This document shows positions 46,188-55,045 of a stretch of 64,000 nucleotides of DNA, piece after piece (the stretch's first letter is position 1; every line of letters starts with the position of its first letter). The translations under genes and the position numbers were made by a program. The notes beneath the pieces were generated by a model, which saw only the letters and a program-made list of their open reading frames with translations, searched no databases and was not told the origin of the DNA. Source of the stretch: Ruegeria sp. HKCCA6707 (GTDB lineage Bacteria; Pseudomonadota; Alphaproteobacteria; Rhodobacterales; Rhodobacteraceae); NCBI RefSeq assembly GCF_013033515.1, contig NZ_WQEG01000001.1:186001-250000 (forward strand), in the 5' to 3' direction.

Positions 46188-47564
46188 CTAGTTGGTGATG
46201 ATTTCCGGCCCCATGAAGGTATTGGGCAGGAAGGTCGAGATCCAGGGTATGTAGGTCACCATGATCAGGAATACGAAGAGCACGGCCAGGAACGGCAGCG
46301 CCGCCTTCACCACACTCATCATCGGCATCCCCGCGACACCAGACGTGACAAACAGGTTCAACCCGACGGGAGGCGTGATCATCCCGATCTCCATGTTCAC
46401 CACCATGATGATGCCCAGATGGATGGGATCGATACCCAATTCGATGGCAATCGGGAACACCAGCGGCGCAACGATCACCAACAGCCCCGAAGGTTCCATG
46501 AACTGACCGCCGATCAGCAAGATCACGTTCACAACGATCAGGAAAGTCACCGGCCCCAGCCCCGCTGACAGCATCGCACTGGCGATGTGCTGCGGTACCT
46601 GTTCATCTGTCAGAACGTGCTTCAGGATCAGCGCGTTGGCGATCACGAACAACAGCGTGACGGTCAGCTTCCCAGCCTCAAACAGCGTGTGCTTGGTGTC
46701 TGGATGGAAAAACGCCGTGATCAACGCATAGGGTTTTTTGAGCAGCGAAAGGTTACGCTCGCCGTCCGCCGTGCTCAGCGGCCCCATATCCTTGTAGACA
46801 AAGCTGGCGATGAAGAAGGCATAGACAGCCGCGACCGCTGCCGCTTCGGTCGGCGTGAAGATCCCACCATAGATACCACCCAGGATGATCACGATCAGGA
46901 ACAGGCCCCAACCGGCTTCTCTGGCCGAGACAAAGATCTCGCCCCACCCTTTCCAATCACCTTTCGGAAGGTCTTTGACCTTGGCCATAACATAGATCGT
47001 CACCATCAGCATCAGACCCGCCATCAGGCCCGGGATGACACCGGCCAGGAACATGCGTCCGACCGAAACCTCGACGGCGGCCGCATAGACAACCATCACG
47101 ATGGAAGGCGGGATCAGAATACCTAACGTCCCGGCGTTACAGATGACACCGGCGGCAAATTCCTTGGAATAACCCACCTGCCGCATCCCGGCGATGACAA
47201 TCGAGCCGATGGCCACCACGGTTGCCGGAGACGAGCCTGAAAGGGCGGCAAACAGCATGCAGGCAAACACACCCGCAATCGCCAGGCCACCGGGCAGATG
47301 ACCCACGCAGGCAATCGAAAAGCGGATGATCCGCCGGGCCACACCACCCGTTGTCATGAAGGACGAAGCAAGGATGAAGAACGGGATCGCCAGCAGGGTA
47401 AAGTGCCCCTCAAACGCTTCAAACAGTGTGCCTGCGACCGAGGCCAGCGAACTGTCGGAATAGATCAGCAGGAACAGGGTCGAGCTTAGCCCCAGCGCCA
47501 CCGCAATCGGAACCCCGATCAGCAGCAGGCCAATGACCATCGAAAACAGCAGAACAACATCCAT
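46188..47564 (-). CDS. dctM: TRAP dicarboxylate transporter, large permease DctM
   Basis: This 458-residue inner-membrane protein has about 12 hydrophobic spans, including LFAALSGSSPATVVAIGSIVIAGM and GILIPPSIVMVVYAAAVEVSVGRMF, typical DctM sequences. It is the ion-coupled channel subunit of the TRAP transporter, using DctQ as partner and DctP as periplasmic receptor. It overlaps dctQ by 1 nt (TGATG). It has an insertion near residues 250-290 carrying a soluble loop (DMGPLSTADGERNLSLLKKPYAL), as in longer DctM proteins. Confidence 0.95.
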   Translation of the reverse strand: MDVVLLFSMVIGLLLIGVPIAVALGLSSTLFLLIYSDSSLASVAGTLFEAFEGHFTLLAIPFFILASSFMTTGGVARRIIRFSIACVGHLPGGLAIAGVFACMLFAALSGSSPATVVAIGSIVIAGMRQVGYSKEFAAGVICNAGTLGILIPPSIVMVVYAAAVEVSVGRMFLAGVIPGLMAGLMLMVTIYVMAKVKDLPKGDWKGWGEIFVSAREAGWGLFLIVIILGGIYGGIFTPTEAAAVAAVYAFFIASFVYKDMGPLSTADGERNLSLLKKPYALITAFFHPDTKHTLFEAGKLTVTLLFVIANALILKHVLTDEQVPQHIASAMLSAGLGPVTFLIVVNVILLIGGQFMEPSGLLVIVAPLVFPIAIELGIDPIHLGIIMVVNMEIGMITPPVGLNLFVTSGVAGMPMMSVVKAALPFLAVLFVFLIMVTYIPWISTFLPNTFMGPEIITN

Positions 47565-48241
47565 CAGTTATGCTCCCCCTGCTGCGCGCGAACTTCTTCG
47601 ATCTCGTCCTCGACCTCATGGCTGGCGACCAGTCGATCAGTCTCGCCCCGCCAGATTTGCACAGCAACCTGCGCAAAGCGGATCACCAGCAGCAACATCG
47701 ACAAAGGCAGGATGAAATACGGAACCACTTTGGGCAGTTTTTCGTAATATTCTCCATAGTTGATCATGTCCTCCAGAAACCTGAAAGGCGCCACCATCGG
47801 AATATCATCGACTTCATAAAAGCTCTGACTCCGGGCGTCGAAATTGAACCCTGTCGGGAACCAGCGACCGGATGTGGGTGGCAGGTCGGCGAACACGGCC
47901 CAGTAGTCATAGGACCCCTTTAGCAACAGCAATGAGAACAACAGACAACAGGCTACCGAAATCAGAGCAAGAATCCGGCGCGGCGCGGGCGCCAGCATGT
48001 TCAGGATCGCGTCGACCCCAAGATGGGCGTGTTTCTTGACCGCATAAGAAGCCCCAAGCAGCACCAGCCACCCGAACATGAATACCGTCAGCTCAAGCGC
48101 CCACAAGATGTTCGAGTTGAAGAAGAACCGCGCGATGACATTGGCAAAAGTCACGACCGTCATCAGGCCCAACAACACCGCAATAAGCGTCTCTTCGATA
48201 TGGTCGACCAGCCCGGTCGGGCCGGATTTCGCACCAGACAT
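47564..48241 (-). CDS. dctQ: TRAP dicarboxylate transporter, small permease DctQ
   Basis: This 225-residue protein has four transmembrane segments (TLIAVLLGLMTVVTFANVIARFFF, LTVFMFGWLVLLGASYAV, ILALISVACCLLFSLLLL, VPYFILPLSMLLLVIRF), typical for DctQ. It has an extra periplasmic-facing loop between spans 3 and 4 (about residues 95-140) and an acidic C-terminus. It sits between dctP and dctM. A strong hairpin in the dctP-dctQ gap may reduce its expression relative to dctP. Confidence 0.92.
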   Translation of the reverse strand: MSGAKSGPTGLVDHIEETLIAVLLGLMTVVTFANVIARFFFNSNILWALELTVFMFGWLVLLGASYAVKKHAHLGVDAILNMLAPAPRRILALISVACCLLFSLLLLKGSYDYWAVFADLPPTSGRWFPTGFNFDARSQSFYEVDDIPMVAPFRFLEDMINYGEYYEKLPKVVPYFILPLSMLLLVIRFAQVAVQIWRGETDRLVASHEVEDEIEEVRAQQGEHN

Positions 48242-48277
48242 ATCTCTGTCCCCACGTATTCAGATTATAGGGAGAAT

Positions 48278-48300
48278 GGCGGGCCGTTGACCGGCCCGCC
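48278..48300 (-). promoter_or_regulatory. Intercistronic hairpin between dctP and dctQ
   Basis: GGCGGGCC/GGCCCGCC with a 7-nt loop lies in the 111-bp gap with no T-run. Such stems often protect the upstream (binding-protein) mRNA and lower downstream permease expression. Confidence 0.6.
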
Positions 48301-48352
48301 CGAGCACACGCGTCGTTAACTCCCCAGTCCCGCGACGCGCGGCCTGACCGGA

Positions 48353-49354
48353 TTAGAACCCGGCGTTAATGGCTTGCGCGGCGTCGATCTTGTCCTGACC
48401 CACGTCTCCGGCAAACTTGTCCCAGACCGGTTTCATCGCGTCGACCCAAGCCTGACGCTGCTCCGGATCCAACTGACGGATGATGCCACCTGCTTCGGTG
48501 ATCGACGCTTTGGCGGCTTCGTTCACGGCAAAGGCTTCCTTGTTCCGGGTTTCCGTCACTTCGGACAGGATGGTCAGGAACTGGTCCCGCACATCCGGTT
48601 CCAGGCTGTCCAGCCAGTCAACTGAGGTGACAACCAGATAGTCGATGATGCCATGGTTGGTCTCGGTGATACCGTCCTGAACCTCAAAGAACTTCTTGCC
48701 ATAGATATTCGACCAGGTGTTTTCCTGCCCGTCCACAACACCCTGCTGCAACGCACCATACACCTCAGAGAAAGCCATTTTCTGCGGGCTTCCACCGATG
48801 GCTTCCATCTGCGCCACCAGCACGTCCGAAGACTGCACGCGGAACTTCAAACCATCTGCGTCGGCGGGTGTTTCCAGCGGTTTGTTGGCTGACATCTGCT
48901 TCATGCCATTGTGCCAGAATTCCAGCCCCTGCAAGCCGCGACGCTGCATGCTGTCCTTCATCGCCTGCCCAGCATCAGACGCCTGGAACGCATCCACAGC
49001 ATCGATGTTCTTGAACATGAACGGCAGGTCAAACAGGCGGAACTGTTTGGTGAATTTTTCGAATTTCGACAGCGACGGCGCGGCCAGTTGCACATCGCCC
49101 TGCAACATGGCCTCAAGGACCTTGTCGTCGTTATAGAGGGTCGAGTTCGGGAACACTTCCATGCACATGACGCCATTCATTTCGTCATTCACACGTTGCT
49201 CCAGCAGCGAGGCCGCGATGCCCTTGGGGTGTTTGTCAGTATTGGTGACATGGGCAAACTTCACCACGATCTCACCATCATCACAGGCGGCAAAACCGGC
49301 TGTTGCGGATACGGACAACGCCAATGCGGTGGCAGCTGTTGTCAGGAATTTCAT
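48353..49354 (-). CDS. dctP: TRAP dicarboxylate-binding protein DctP
   Basis: This 333-residue periplasmic receptor has signal peptide MKFLTTAATALALSVSATAGFA. The mature part has IVVKFAHVTNTDKHPKGIAASLLEQRVNDEM, the conserved substrate-Arg region GLKFRVQSSDVLVAQMEAIGGSPQKMAFSEVYGALQQGVVDGQENTWSNIY, typical of DctP for C4-dicarboxylates (malate, succinate, fumarate). GGAGG precedes the start. It is first in the dctPQM operon, with regulatory dyads and promoter upstream (49476-49593). Confidence 0.95.
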   Translation of the reverse strand: MKFLTTAATALALSVSATAGFAACDDGEIVVKFAHVTNTDKHPKGIAASLLEQRVNDEMNGVMCMEVFPNSTLYNDDKVLEAMLQGDVQLAAPSLSKFEKFTKQFRLFDLPFMFKNIDAVDAFQASDAGQAMKDSMQRRGLQGLEFWHNGMKQMSANKPLETPADADGLKFRVQSSDVLVAQMEAIGGSPQKMAFSEVYGALQQGVVDGQENTWSNIYGKKFFEVQDGITETNHGIIDYLVVTSVDWLDSLEPDVRDQFLTILSEVTETRNKEAFAVNEAAKASITEAGGIIRQLDPEQRQAWVDAMKPVWDKFAGDVGQDKIDAAQAINAGF

Positions 49355-49475
49355 CTGTCTTTTCCTCCCAGACTTCCTATCAAGTGCCGCGTTTCGACGA
49401 ACCCACGGCCATGTCCGGTAGTGAAACGACTCAGCCGCAACCGCTCAACATTTTGATCGCGCGGAACGATATCTG

Positions 49476-49505
49476 ATAATATTCTTTAAATACAGCACTT
49501 TACAA
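49476..49505 (-). promoter_or_regulatory. Sigma-70-type promoter of dctP
   Basis: On the minus strand TTGTAA (49505-49500) and TATTAT (49481-49476) are 18 bp apart. A transcript start near 49469 would give a leader of about 115 nt. The element lies between the dctP start and the two upstream dyads. Confidence 0.5.
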
Positions 49506-49543
49506 ATCATCCGAAAATTCACTCAGTCGCTCGACCCAATGGG

Positions 49544-49593
49544 TGTGCGAAATTCCGCACAGGGCAATTCAGGATTGTGCGAGATTTCGCACA
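49544..49593. promoter_or_regulatory. Two tandem DctD-type binding dyads
   Basis: TGTGCGAAATTCCGCACA (49544-49561) and TGTGCGAGATTTCGCACA (49576-49593) are two 18-bp inverted repeats whose centres are 32 bp apart, about three helical turns. They resemble rhizobial DctD upstream activating sequences (GTGCG-N6-CGCAC pattern). Relative to the sigma-70-type promoter they are centred near -83 and -115. Confidence 0.7.
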
Positions 49594-49716
49594 TCTCTCG
49601 AATCACCAAAGCGAATCAATGATAGGCTTACATTGGCGCACCCGCAGTCCGCAGCGCGGACTGCCACGCCCAACGGATTGAACTGCATGCCAATGCAGGC
49701 CAACCCGGCGGGAGCT

Positions 49717-50946
49717 CTAGCGCCGATAATCCTCTGGACGGATCTGATACCGCGCCAGCTTGTCATAAAAAGTCTTGCGCGGCAGCTTCAGCGCTTTCGC
49801 CGCCTCTGATGCTTTGCCATTGTGACGCCCCAGCGCTGCGATCAGCAAGGACCGCTCGACCCGCGCCATCTGTTCGCTCAATCCCAATGACGCGGCCTGC
49901 GCGACGTCTTCAGGCATCCCCAGCACGAACCGCATCGCCGCAGACATCAAAGATCGTGCATTGCCCGGCCAGTCGCTGGCCATAAGCGCCGCAAGATGCT
50001 CGGTCGACACCTCGGGCGCGGCAATCCCGGCCTGTTCCGCCGCTTGGGCGACATAATGGCGGAAGATCACCGGGATATCCTCGGGGCGCTCGGACAAGGC
50101 CGGTATCCGCACGCGCATCACATCCAGATGATAGAACAGATCAGGCAGGAACCGCCCTTGCCCCGACAGTACGGCAAGATCATTTGTCGTCCCCGCTATG
50201 ATCCGCACGTCCCCTTCCTGATCCAAAAGTTCAGCCGCCGCGTATTGCACCGGTTCCGGCAAGGCCGAAACCTCATCCAGAAACAGCGAGCCCCCCGCCG
50301 CATCCTGACAGGCGTGCTGAAAGGTCTCGACCGTCAGCCCCGAGGCCAAACGTTTGACAAAAGCACCCTGCGACCGGGGCGACATCAGGTGAATGACCTC
50401 GGCTACTTTCGAGATACCGCTTCCAGCAGGCCCCATGACCAACACCGCCGCCAAGGTCGGCGCGACCGAGCGCACACGCGCGCGCAACTCATCCGCTTGC
50501 GCGGATTGGCCAAACAACATTCGCGCCGCCGCATCGCCCCGCTCCAGCGCATATTTCATCGCGCGTTGCTCAAGAACTTCATGACGCGCTGCGCAGGCGC
50601 GTTCCAGCACGGCCAGCAGATCCGCCGCCGCACAGGGCTTTTCCAGAAAGTCAAAAGCCCCCGACCCCATCGCCTCGACCGCCATCGGGATATCCCCCTC
50701 ACCGGTCAGCAATACCACGGGCAACTCGGGATCCATGTCTTTTGCATAGGTCAAAAGGTGAAACCCATCCCGACCCGGCATCCGGATATCAGAAACGATC
50801 ACCCCCGCGAAATCCGGCTGGATCAGATCTTTTGCCGCCACAAAGGATCCGCAGGCTATCGCCTCATAATCGGCCAGTTCAAGCGTTTGGGACAAAGCCT
50901 CGCGCACCGCCGCATCGTCATCGACCACCAGCACTTTTCGGATCAT
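49717..50946 (-). CDS. dctD: DctD-like response regulator with degenerate AAA+ domain
   Basis: This 409-residue protein has a receiver domain (phosphoacceptor Asp53 in IVSDIRMPGRD; Lys103 in FDFLEKPC), a central NtrC-type AAA+ domain and a C-terminal Fis-type helix-turn-helix (HNGKASEAAKALKLPRKTFYDKLARYQI). Walker B is kept (SLFLDEV, 220-226), but the Walker A lysine position is Ile (GPAGSGI, 172-178), the GAFTGA loop expected around 195-216 is absent (sequence shortened there), and the arginine-finger segment is FLPDLFYHL instead of FREDLYYRL-like. It cannot be assumed to activate sigma-54. It is translationally coupled to dctB (ATGA). Confidence 0.85.
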   Translation of the reverse strand: MIRKVLVVDDDAAVREALSQTLELADYEAIACGSFVAAKDLIQPDFAGVIVSDIRMPGRDGFHLLTYAKDMDPELPVVLLTGEGDIPMAVEAMGSGAFDFLEKPCAAADLLAVLERACAARHEVLEQRAMKYALERGDAAARMLFGQSAQADELRARVRSVAPTLAAVLVMGPAGSGISKVAEVIHLMSPRSQGAFVKRLASGLTVETFQHACQDAAGGSLFLDEVSALPEPVQYAAAELLDQEGDVRIIAGTTNDLAVLSGQGRFLPDLFYHLDVMRVRIPALSERPEDIPVIFRHYVAQAAEQAGIAAPEVSTEHLAALMASDWPGNARSLMSAAMRFVLGMPEDVAQAASLGLSEQMARVERSLLIAALGRHNGKASEAAKALKLPRKTFYDKLARYQIRPEDYRR

Positions 50947-52676
50947 GCAACCTTTTCCTGTCTGACCGGATCCAACTCGACGGTGAACACCGCGCCGTCA
51001 CCGGTGTTGGCGCCTCGAATATTGCCACCAAAGCTTTGCACCAACCCGTATGATATGGACAGCCCCAGCCCCATACCTTCGGATGAGCCCACGGCCTTGG
51101 TGGTATAAAATGGCTCGAACAGTTTCTCGGGCTCTTCGATGCCCGGACCGTTGTCGCGCACGGTCACTTCAAGGCGATCCTTGGTATGAAGCGTGATCTC
51201 GATGCGCCGATCCCGCTGATGGATCATCGCATCGATGGCGTTGTTGATCAGGTTGACGAAAACCTGCACCAAACGCACCTCTCCACCCCAGGCAAAGACC
51301 GGCAGATCAAGTGGCTGCCAGACCAGTTCTACTTGTTCCGCTTTCAACCGCACTTCAGCCAGCTCAACCGCCGTATTGATGACCTGAACCAGATCAACCT
51401 TGCCCATCGGCTCGCTTTCATTGCGGGCAAAAGCGCGCAGGTTCTTGATGATGCGTGCCATCCGCGCTGCCATCTGGGCAATGCGACCAAGGTTCTCGCC
51501 CGCCTTGTCATCTTTCCCGCGTTCCAGAAAGGCGGTGCCGTTTTCGGCAAATTGCTGAATGGCCATCAAAGGTTGGTTCAGCTCATGGCTGATCCCCGCC
51601 GACATTTGCCCCAAAGCGCTCAGCTTGCCGGCCTGAACCAGATCGTCCTGTGCCCGCTTCAACGCCGCCTCCGCCTCTTCCCGTTCGGTCACTTCGCGAC
51701 GCAATGCTGTGTTCGCGACGGTCAACGCCTCGGTCCGCTTTTTCACGCGTGTCTCTAGCACCGCATTTGCTTCGGCCAAGGCCCGTCTGCGCTCCGTGGC
51801 CAGAAACAGCAACGCCCCGAAGGCCAGACAGATCGCCGCCACTGCCGAGGCTTGCAAACCCGCCAGCCGCTGCGCAGGCGCCACATCCACCAGAACTTCT
51901 GCAGTCATGTCGATAACAGGTAGATCCAGCGTCAGGTGCAAGGCTTCCTGGGGCAGGTACCGCCCCCAATTCAGGCGCCAAAGCTCATGCGCACCGACGA
52001 AACGTGCGTCAAAAGCCGTATCGCGCCCCTCTGGCGGAACCAACCCCGACTGACCCGCAATGCGCTGCCAGAACAACAGGTCCGACCGGTTCGAGATAAA
52101 CACAACCCCCTCAGCATCGACAAAAAACACCGCCTCGGTACTGCCGCGCCAAGTCTGTTCCACATCCTGCACGTCGGCAACGACCATCAGAACGCCATCC
52201 ACCTGCCCTTCTGGCCCAAACGAAGGAGCGGCATAGGAATAGGTCCGGTTCCCGCTGTCAGGATCAACACCATGCGCATTGCCTAGCGAGCCCTGCATGG
52301 CGCGCTGAAAGGCGGGATGGGTGAAAAGCTGCCCCTGCCGCACCGGCTGCGCTGCAGCCAATACTCGCCCATCTCGATCCAGAACCATGATATTCACAGC
52401 GGCTGTTTTGTCAGCAACATCCAGCAACACCGCCTGCGCCACGCGCGCCTGTTCCAGTGTCTCAAGCCCCTGAAGGCTCGGATGGTCGGCCATGAGCACC
52501 GCAAGCTCCTGATAGACCTGCATCTGCGTGCTCAACCGGTCCGCGGCCAATTCAAGATCCGCTTCGGCCTTTTCGCTCAGCTGCGACAAAGCCTGCCGGT
52601 AACCATAGGTCCAGACGCCGACGGTCAAAAGCCCGACGACGGCAAGAAAACCCAGGATGATCCAAATCCGTTGCAT
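50943..52676 (-). CDS. dctB: DctB-like sensor histidine kinase
   Basis: This 577-residue protein has an N-terminal transmembrane helix (WIILGFLAVVGLLTVGVWTYG), a periplasmic double-PAS/dCache-like sensor (LSTQMQVYQELAVLMADHPSL ... YSYAAPSFGPEGQVDGVLMVVADV), a second span (LQASAVAAICLAFGALLFLA, about 278-297), a coiled coil, then the kinase core with H-box GQMSAGISHELNQPLMAIQQFAENG, N-box NLINNAIDAM, DNGPGIEEP and GMGLGLSIS. It senses external dicarboxylates in rhizobial relatives. It diverges from the P450 gene and overlaps dctD by 4 bp. Confidence 0.93.
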   Translation of the reverse strand: MQRIWIILGFLAVVGLLTVGVWTYGYRQALSQLSEKAEADLELAADRLSTQMQVYQELAVLMADHPSLQGLETLEQARVAQAVLLDVADKTAAVNIMVLDRDGRVLAAAQPVRQGQLFTHPAFQRAMQGSLGNAHGVDPDSGNRTYSYAAPSFGPEGQVDGVLMVVADVQDVEQTWRGSTEAVFFVDAEGVVFISNRSDLLFWQRIAGQSGLVPPEGRDTAFDARFVGAHELWRLNWGRYLPQEALHLTLDLPVIDMTAEVLVDVAPAQRLAGLQASAVAAICLAFGALLFLATERRRALAEANAVLETRVKKRTEALTVANTALRREVTEREEAEAALKRAQDDLVQAGKLSALGQMSAGISHELNQPLMAIQQFAENGTAFLERGKDDKAGENLGRIAQMAARMARIIKNLRAFARNESEPMGKVDLVQVINTAVELAEVRLKAEQVELVWQPLDLPVFAWGGEVRLVQVFVNLINNAIDAMIHQRDRRIEITLHTKDRLEVTVRDNGPGIEEPEKLFEPFYTTKAVGSSEGMGLGLSISYGLVQSFGGNIRGANTGDGAVFTVELDPVRQEKVA

Positions 52677-52723
52677 GTCTTAGGGTCTTGCATTCAACAC
52701 GCGCCGTGGCAAGTGTGCAGCGC

Positions 52724-53905
52724 ATGAAGACGATCCAGCAATCCCCGACCGAAACTGACTTTGTCCAGAACCCCTACCCGTTTTACGACCGGGCGCGGCA
52801 ATTGGGCGATCTGGTCTATTGGACCGACTACAACATGCCAGCTGCGGTCTCACACAATGCCGTGCAAGAGGTGTTCCGCGACCGGCGTTTCGGTACCGAA
52901 AAACCCAAAGAGCTGGAACAGCCCCAACCAGATCACCTGACCCCATGGCTGAACGTCGAGGCCCATTCCCTGCTCGAAGCTGAGCCCCCACGCCACACCC
53001 GCCTGCGGTCTTTGGTCCTGCGTGCCTTCACGTCGCGTGCCATTGCGGGTCTGAGCGATGATCTGGAAACCCTCTGCCACAGGCTGATCGATCAATTCCC
53101 CGATGCGCCCTTCGATCTGCTGTCAGCCTATTGCACCCAGATCCCGGTCATCACAATCTGTCGGCTTCTGGGCGTGCCAGAGGATCGGGCCCCCGACCTG
53201 CTGCGCTGGTCCCATGCGATGGTGGCCATGTATCAGGCCGGTCGCACCGAAGAAACTGAGCACGCAGCCGCCCGCGCCACGCAAGACTTCACCGCCTTCC
53301 TGACGGGTTATATCGAAACCCGCCGCAGCCAGCCGCGCGATGATCTGATTACCTCGCTCATCGCAGCCGAAGACAAGGGCGAGAAACTGTCCCATGGCGA
53401 ATTGATCTCAACCTGCATTCTTCTGTTGAATGCCGGGCACGAGGCCACGGTTCATTCACTCGGCAATGGTGTCAAAACCCTCCTCGAAACTGGAATTGGC
53501 CCAGAAGCGCTGACCCACGATGCGATCGACGCAACGATAGAAGAGATTCTGCGCTATGACCCGCCGCTGCATCTGTTCACCCGCTATGCCTATGAAGAGA
53601 TCGATCTTTACGGCCACCGGTTCCAACGCGGCGACCAGATCGCGCTGCTTTTGGGGGCCGCCAACCGAGACCCAGCACACTGGCCCGCCCCCAACAGATT
53701 TGACCCGAGCCGAGCAATCACCACCAACAGCAGCTTTGGCGGGGGTATCCATTTCTGCGTCGGCGCACCGCTGGCCCGGCTTGAAATGCGCATCGCCCTT
53801 CCGATCCTGTTCCAGCGATGTCCCAAGCTGCGCTTGCACGGACAGCCCCGCTATGCACTGACCTATCATTTCCACGGCCTTACCGAGCTGATGGTCGAGA
53901 CATAG
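52724..53905 (+). CDS. Cytochrome P450
   Basis: This 393-residue soluble bacterial P450 has the I-helix oxygen motif CILLLNAGHEATVHSLG (AGHEAT), the K-helix ExxR in IEEILRYDPPLHLFTR, and the heme loop SFGGGIHFCVGAPLARLEM with the axial Cys. The I-helix position holds Glu-Ala-Thr in place of the usual Asp/Glu-Thr-Thr. Substrate unknown; no ferredoxin or ferredoxin-reductase gene is adjacent. An ATG at 52724 is preferred, though the ribosome binding site is weak. It diverges from dctB by 47 bp. Confidence 0.93.
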   Translation: MKTIQQSPTETDFVQNPYPFYDRARQLGDLVYWTDYNMPAAVSHNAVQEVFRDRRFGTEKPKELEQPQPDHLTPWLNVEAHSLLEAEPPRHTRLRSLVLRAFTSRAIAGLSDDLETLCHRLIDQFPDAPFDLLSAYCTQIPVITICRLLGVPEDRAPDLLRWSHAMVAMYQAGRTEETEHAAARATQDFTAFLTGYIETRRSQPRDDLITSLIAAEDKGEKLSHGELISTCILLLNAGHEATVHSLGNGVKTLLETGIGPEALTHDAIDATIEEILRYDPPLHLFTRYAYEEIDLYGHRFQRGDQIALLLGAANRDPAHWPAPNRFDPSRAITTNSSFGGGIHFCVGAPLARLEMRIALPILFQRCPKLRLHGQPRYALTYHFHGLTELMVET

Positions 53906-53989
53906 TCTTCGGATCCCTGGCTTCATCTGTCGGAATACTTCGGTGGGCGACCGCCACATTTGGACGGTGGGCAAAGTTGCATGCAGGCC

Positions 53990-54469
53990 TCACACCTCTT
54001 TCAATGCTTCCAACGGCAGCATCGTGGTTGATTTGATCTCTTCCATCGACAGCAAGGCAGTCACGTTATGTACCCTCACCTCTGAAATCAGCGTCTGATA
54101 GAACGCGTCGTAAGCACGGGCGTTCTTTACGCGCACCTTGAGAATATAGTCGATATCCCCGGCCAGACGGTGCGCTTCCTGCACTTCCGGCCTGTCACGC
54201 AGCGCTTTGAGGAACTTTCGTTGCCAGTCGGCCTCATGTTCCGACGTGCGGATCAGAACAAAGAAAGTTGCTTCAAATCCAAGCGCTTCGGCGTCCAGCA
54301 GCACGGTTTGCTGCCCGATGATACCTGCGCTCTTCAACTTGCGGATACGATTCCAGACAGGTGTCTTGGAACTGCCAACCCGCGCTGCAATTTCGTCCAG
54401 TGACTGGCTGGCATCGCGCTGCAGCTCCGCTAGAATTTTCCGATCTGTATCATCTATTCGAACCGACAT
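53990..54469 (-). CDS. Lrp/AsnC family transcriptional regulator
   Basis: This 159-residue protein has an N-terminal helix-turn-helix (DDTDRKILAELQRDASQSLDEIAARVGSSKTPVWNRIRKLKSAGII) and a C-terminal RAM/ligand domain with AHRLAGDIDYILKVRVKNARAYDAFYQTL. It diverges from the sulfite-reduction operon, which it probably controls in response to an amino acid. Direct repeats CCAATTCC in the upstream gap (54471-54490) and a GGAA-TAT-TTCC dyad at 54563-54573 are possible sites. The ATG at 54469 is chosen by family N-terminus. Confidence 0.9.
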   Translation of the reverse strand: MSVRIDDTDRKILAELQRDASQSLDEIAARVGSSKTPVWNRIRKLKSAGIIGQQTVLLDAEALGFEATFFVLIRTSEHEADWQRKFLKALRDRPEVQEAHRLAGDIDYILKVRVKNARAYDAFYQTLISEVRVHNVTALLSMEEIKSTTMLPLEALKEV

Positions 54470-54668
54470 TCCAATTCCGTCCCAATTCCAAAACCAACGT
54501 CCCAAAACCGGCAACCGAAAGGACGTATGTTCTTATTTACCGCACCATATGGCAAACAAGTGGGAATATTTCCTATATTGAGGGTCAAGTCAAACACCGC
54601 AGACGGCACCTGGCGCATCCCTGCCCTGACGCCGACTGACACAGACAGAAGATTAAGGAGCACGCCAC
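54470..54668. promoter_or_regulatory. Divergent control region lrp/DUF2849-cysI
   Basis: The 199-bp gap contains CCAATTCC repeats near the Lrp start and a small dyad GGAATATTTCC (54563-54573). The promoter of the sulfate-reduction operon is expected here. Individual -35/-10 elements could not be placed with confidence. Confidence 0.4.
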
Positions 54669-54983
54669 ATGGCCCGCGCGTTTACACCCAAGGTGGTCAC
54701 CGCCAATGACCTGGTGGAAGGCGATGTGATCTATCTGACAGAAGATGATCGTTGGTCGCGGACTTTGTCCGACGCCGAGCTGATCACCGATGAAGCCCAT
54801 GCACAGCTGCGTCTGCTGGATGCCGAGCGCCAGGCCAATATCATCGTGGGTGCCTATCTGGCAGATGCCATTGCCGGTGAAAACGGTCCCGAACCTACCC
54901 ATTTCCGTGAGGATTTCCGCCGTACTGGGCCTTCCAACTACGCCCATGGAAAGCAGGAAACACAAACGCAGCCCCGGTCCTGA
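54669..54983 (+). CDS. DUF2849 protein
   Basis: This 104-residue protein begins MARAFTPKVVTANDLVEGDVIYLTEDDRWSRTLSDAELITDEAHAQLRLLDAE, the DUF2849 pattern found next to sulfite/nitrite reductase genes in alphaproteobacteria. Function unknown. AAGGAG precedes the start and cysI follows 62 bp downstream, so it is the first gene of the operon. An auxiliary role with siroheme sulfite reductase is inferred from position only. Confidence 0.85.
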   Translation: MARAFTPKVVTANDLVEGDVIYLTEDDRWSRTLSDAELITDEAHAQLRLLDAERQANIIVGAYLADAIAGENGPEPTHFREDFRRTGPSNYAHGKQETQTQPRS

Positions 54984-55045
54984 TCACAGGCCACTTCTCC
55001 CCTTAAAGGCCCCGGACCTGGGGCTGCAACGAAGGACAGCTAGAC

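Larger units (their letters stand above)
49355..49716 (-). other. Regulatory region between dctD and dctP
   Basis: This 362-bp non-coding gap lies between dctD (3' end at 49717) and dctP (start at 49354). It holds the two dyads and the sigma-70-type promoter listed separately. A search for a -24/-12 element found only a poor match at 49397-49411 (TGGCCG, then TCGT in place of TTGC). No terminator after dctD was identified with confidence; inverted AGTCCGCAGCGCGGACT near 49648 is a possible stem. Confidence 0.55.

Noticed and set aside
49397..49411. Possible sigma-54 promoter before dctP
   Set aside because: TGGCCG followed by TCGT lacks the -12 GC at the required spacing, and the regulator lacks the GAFTGA loop.
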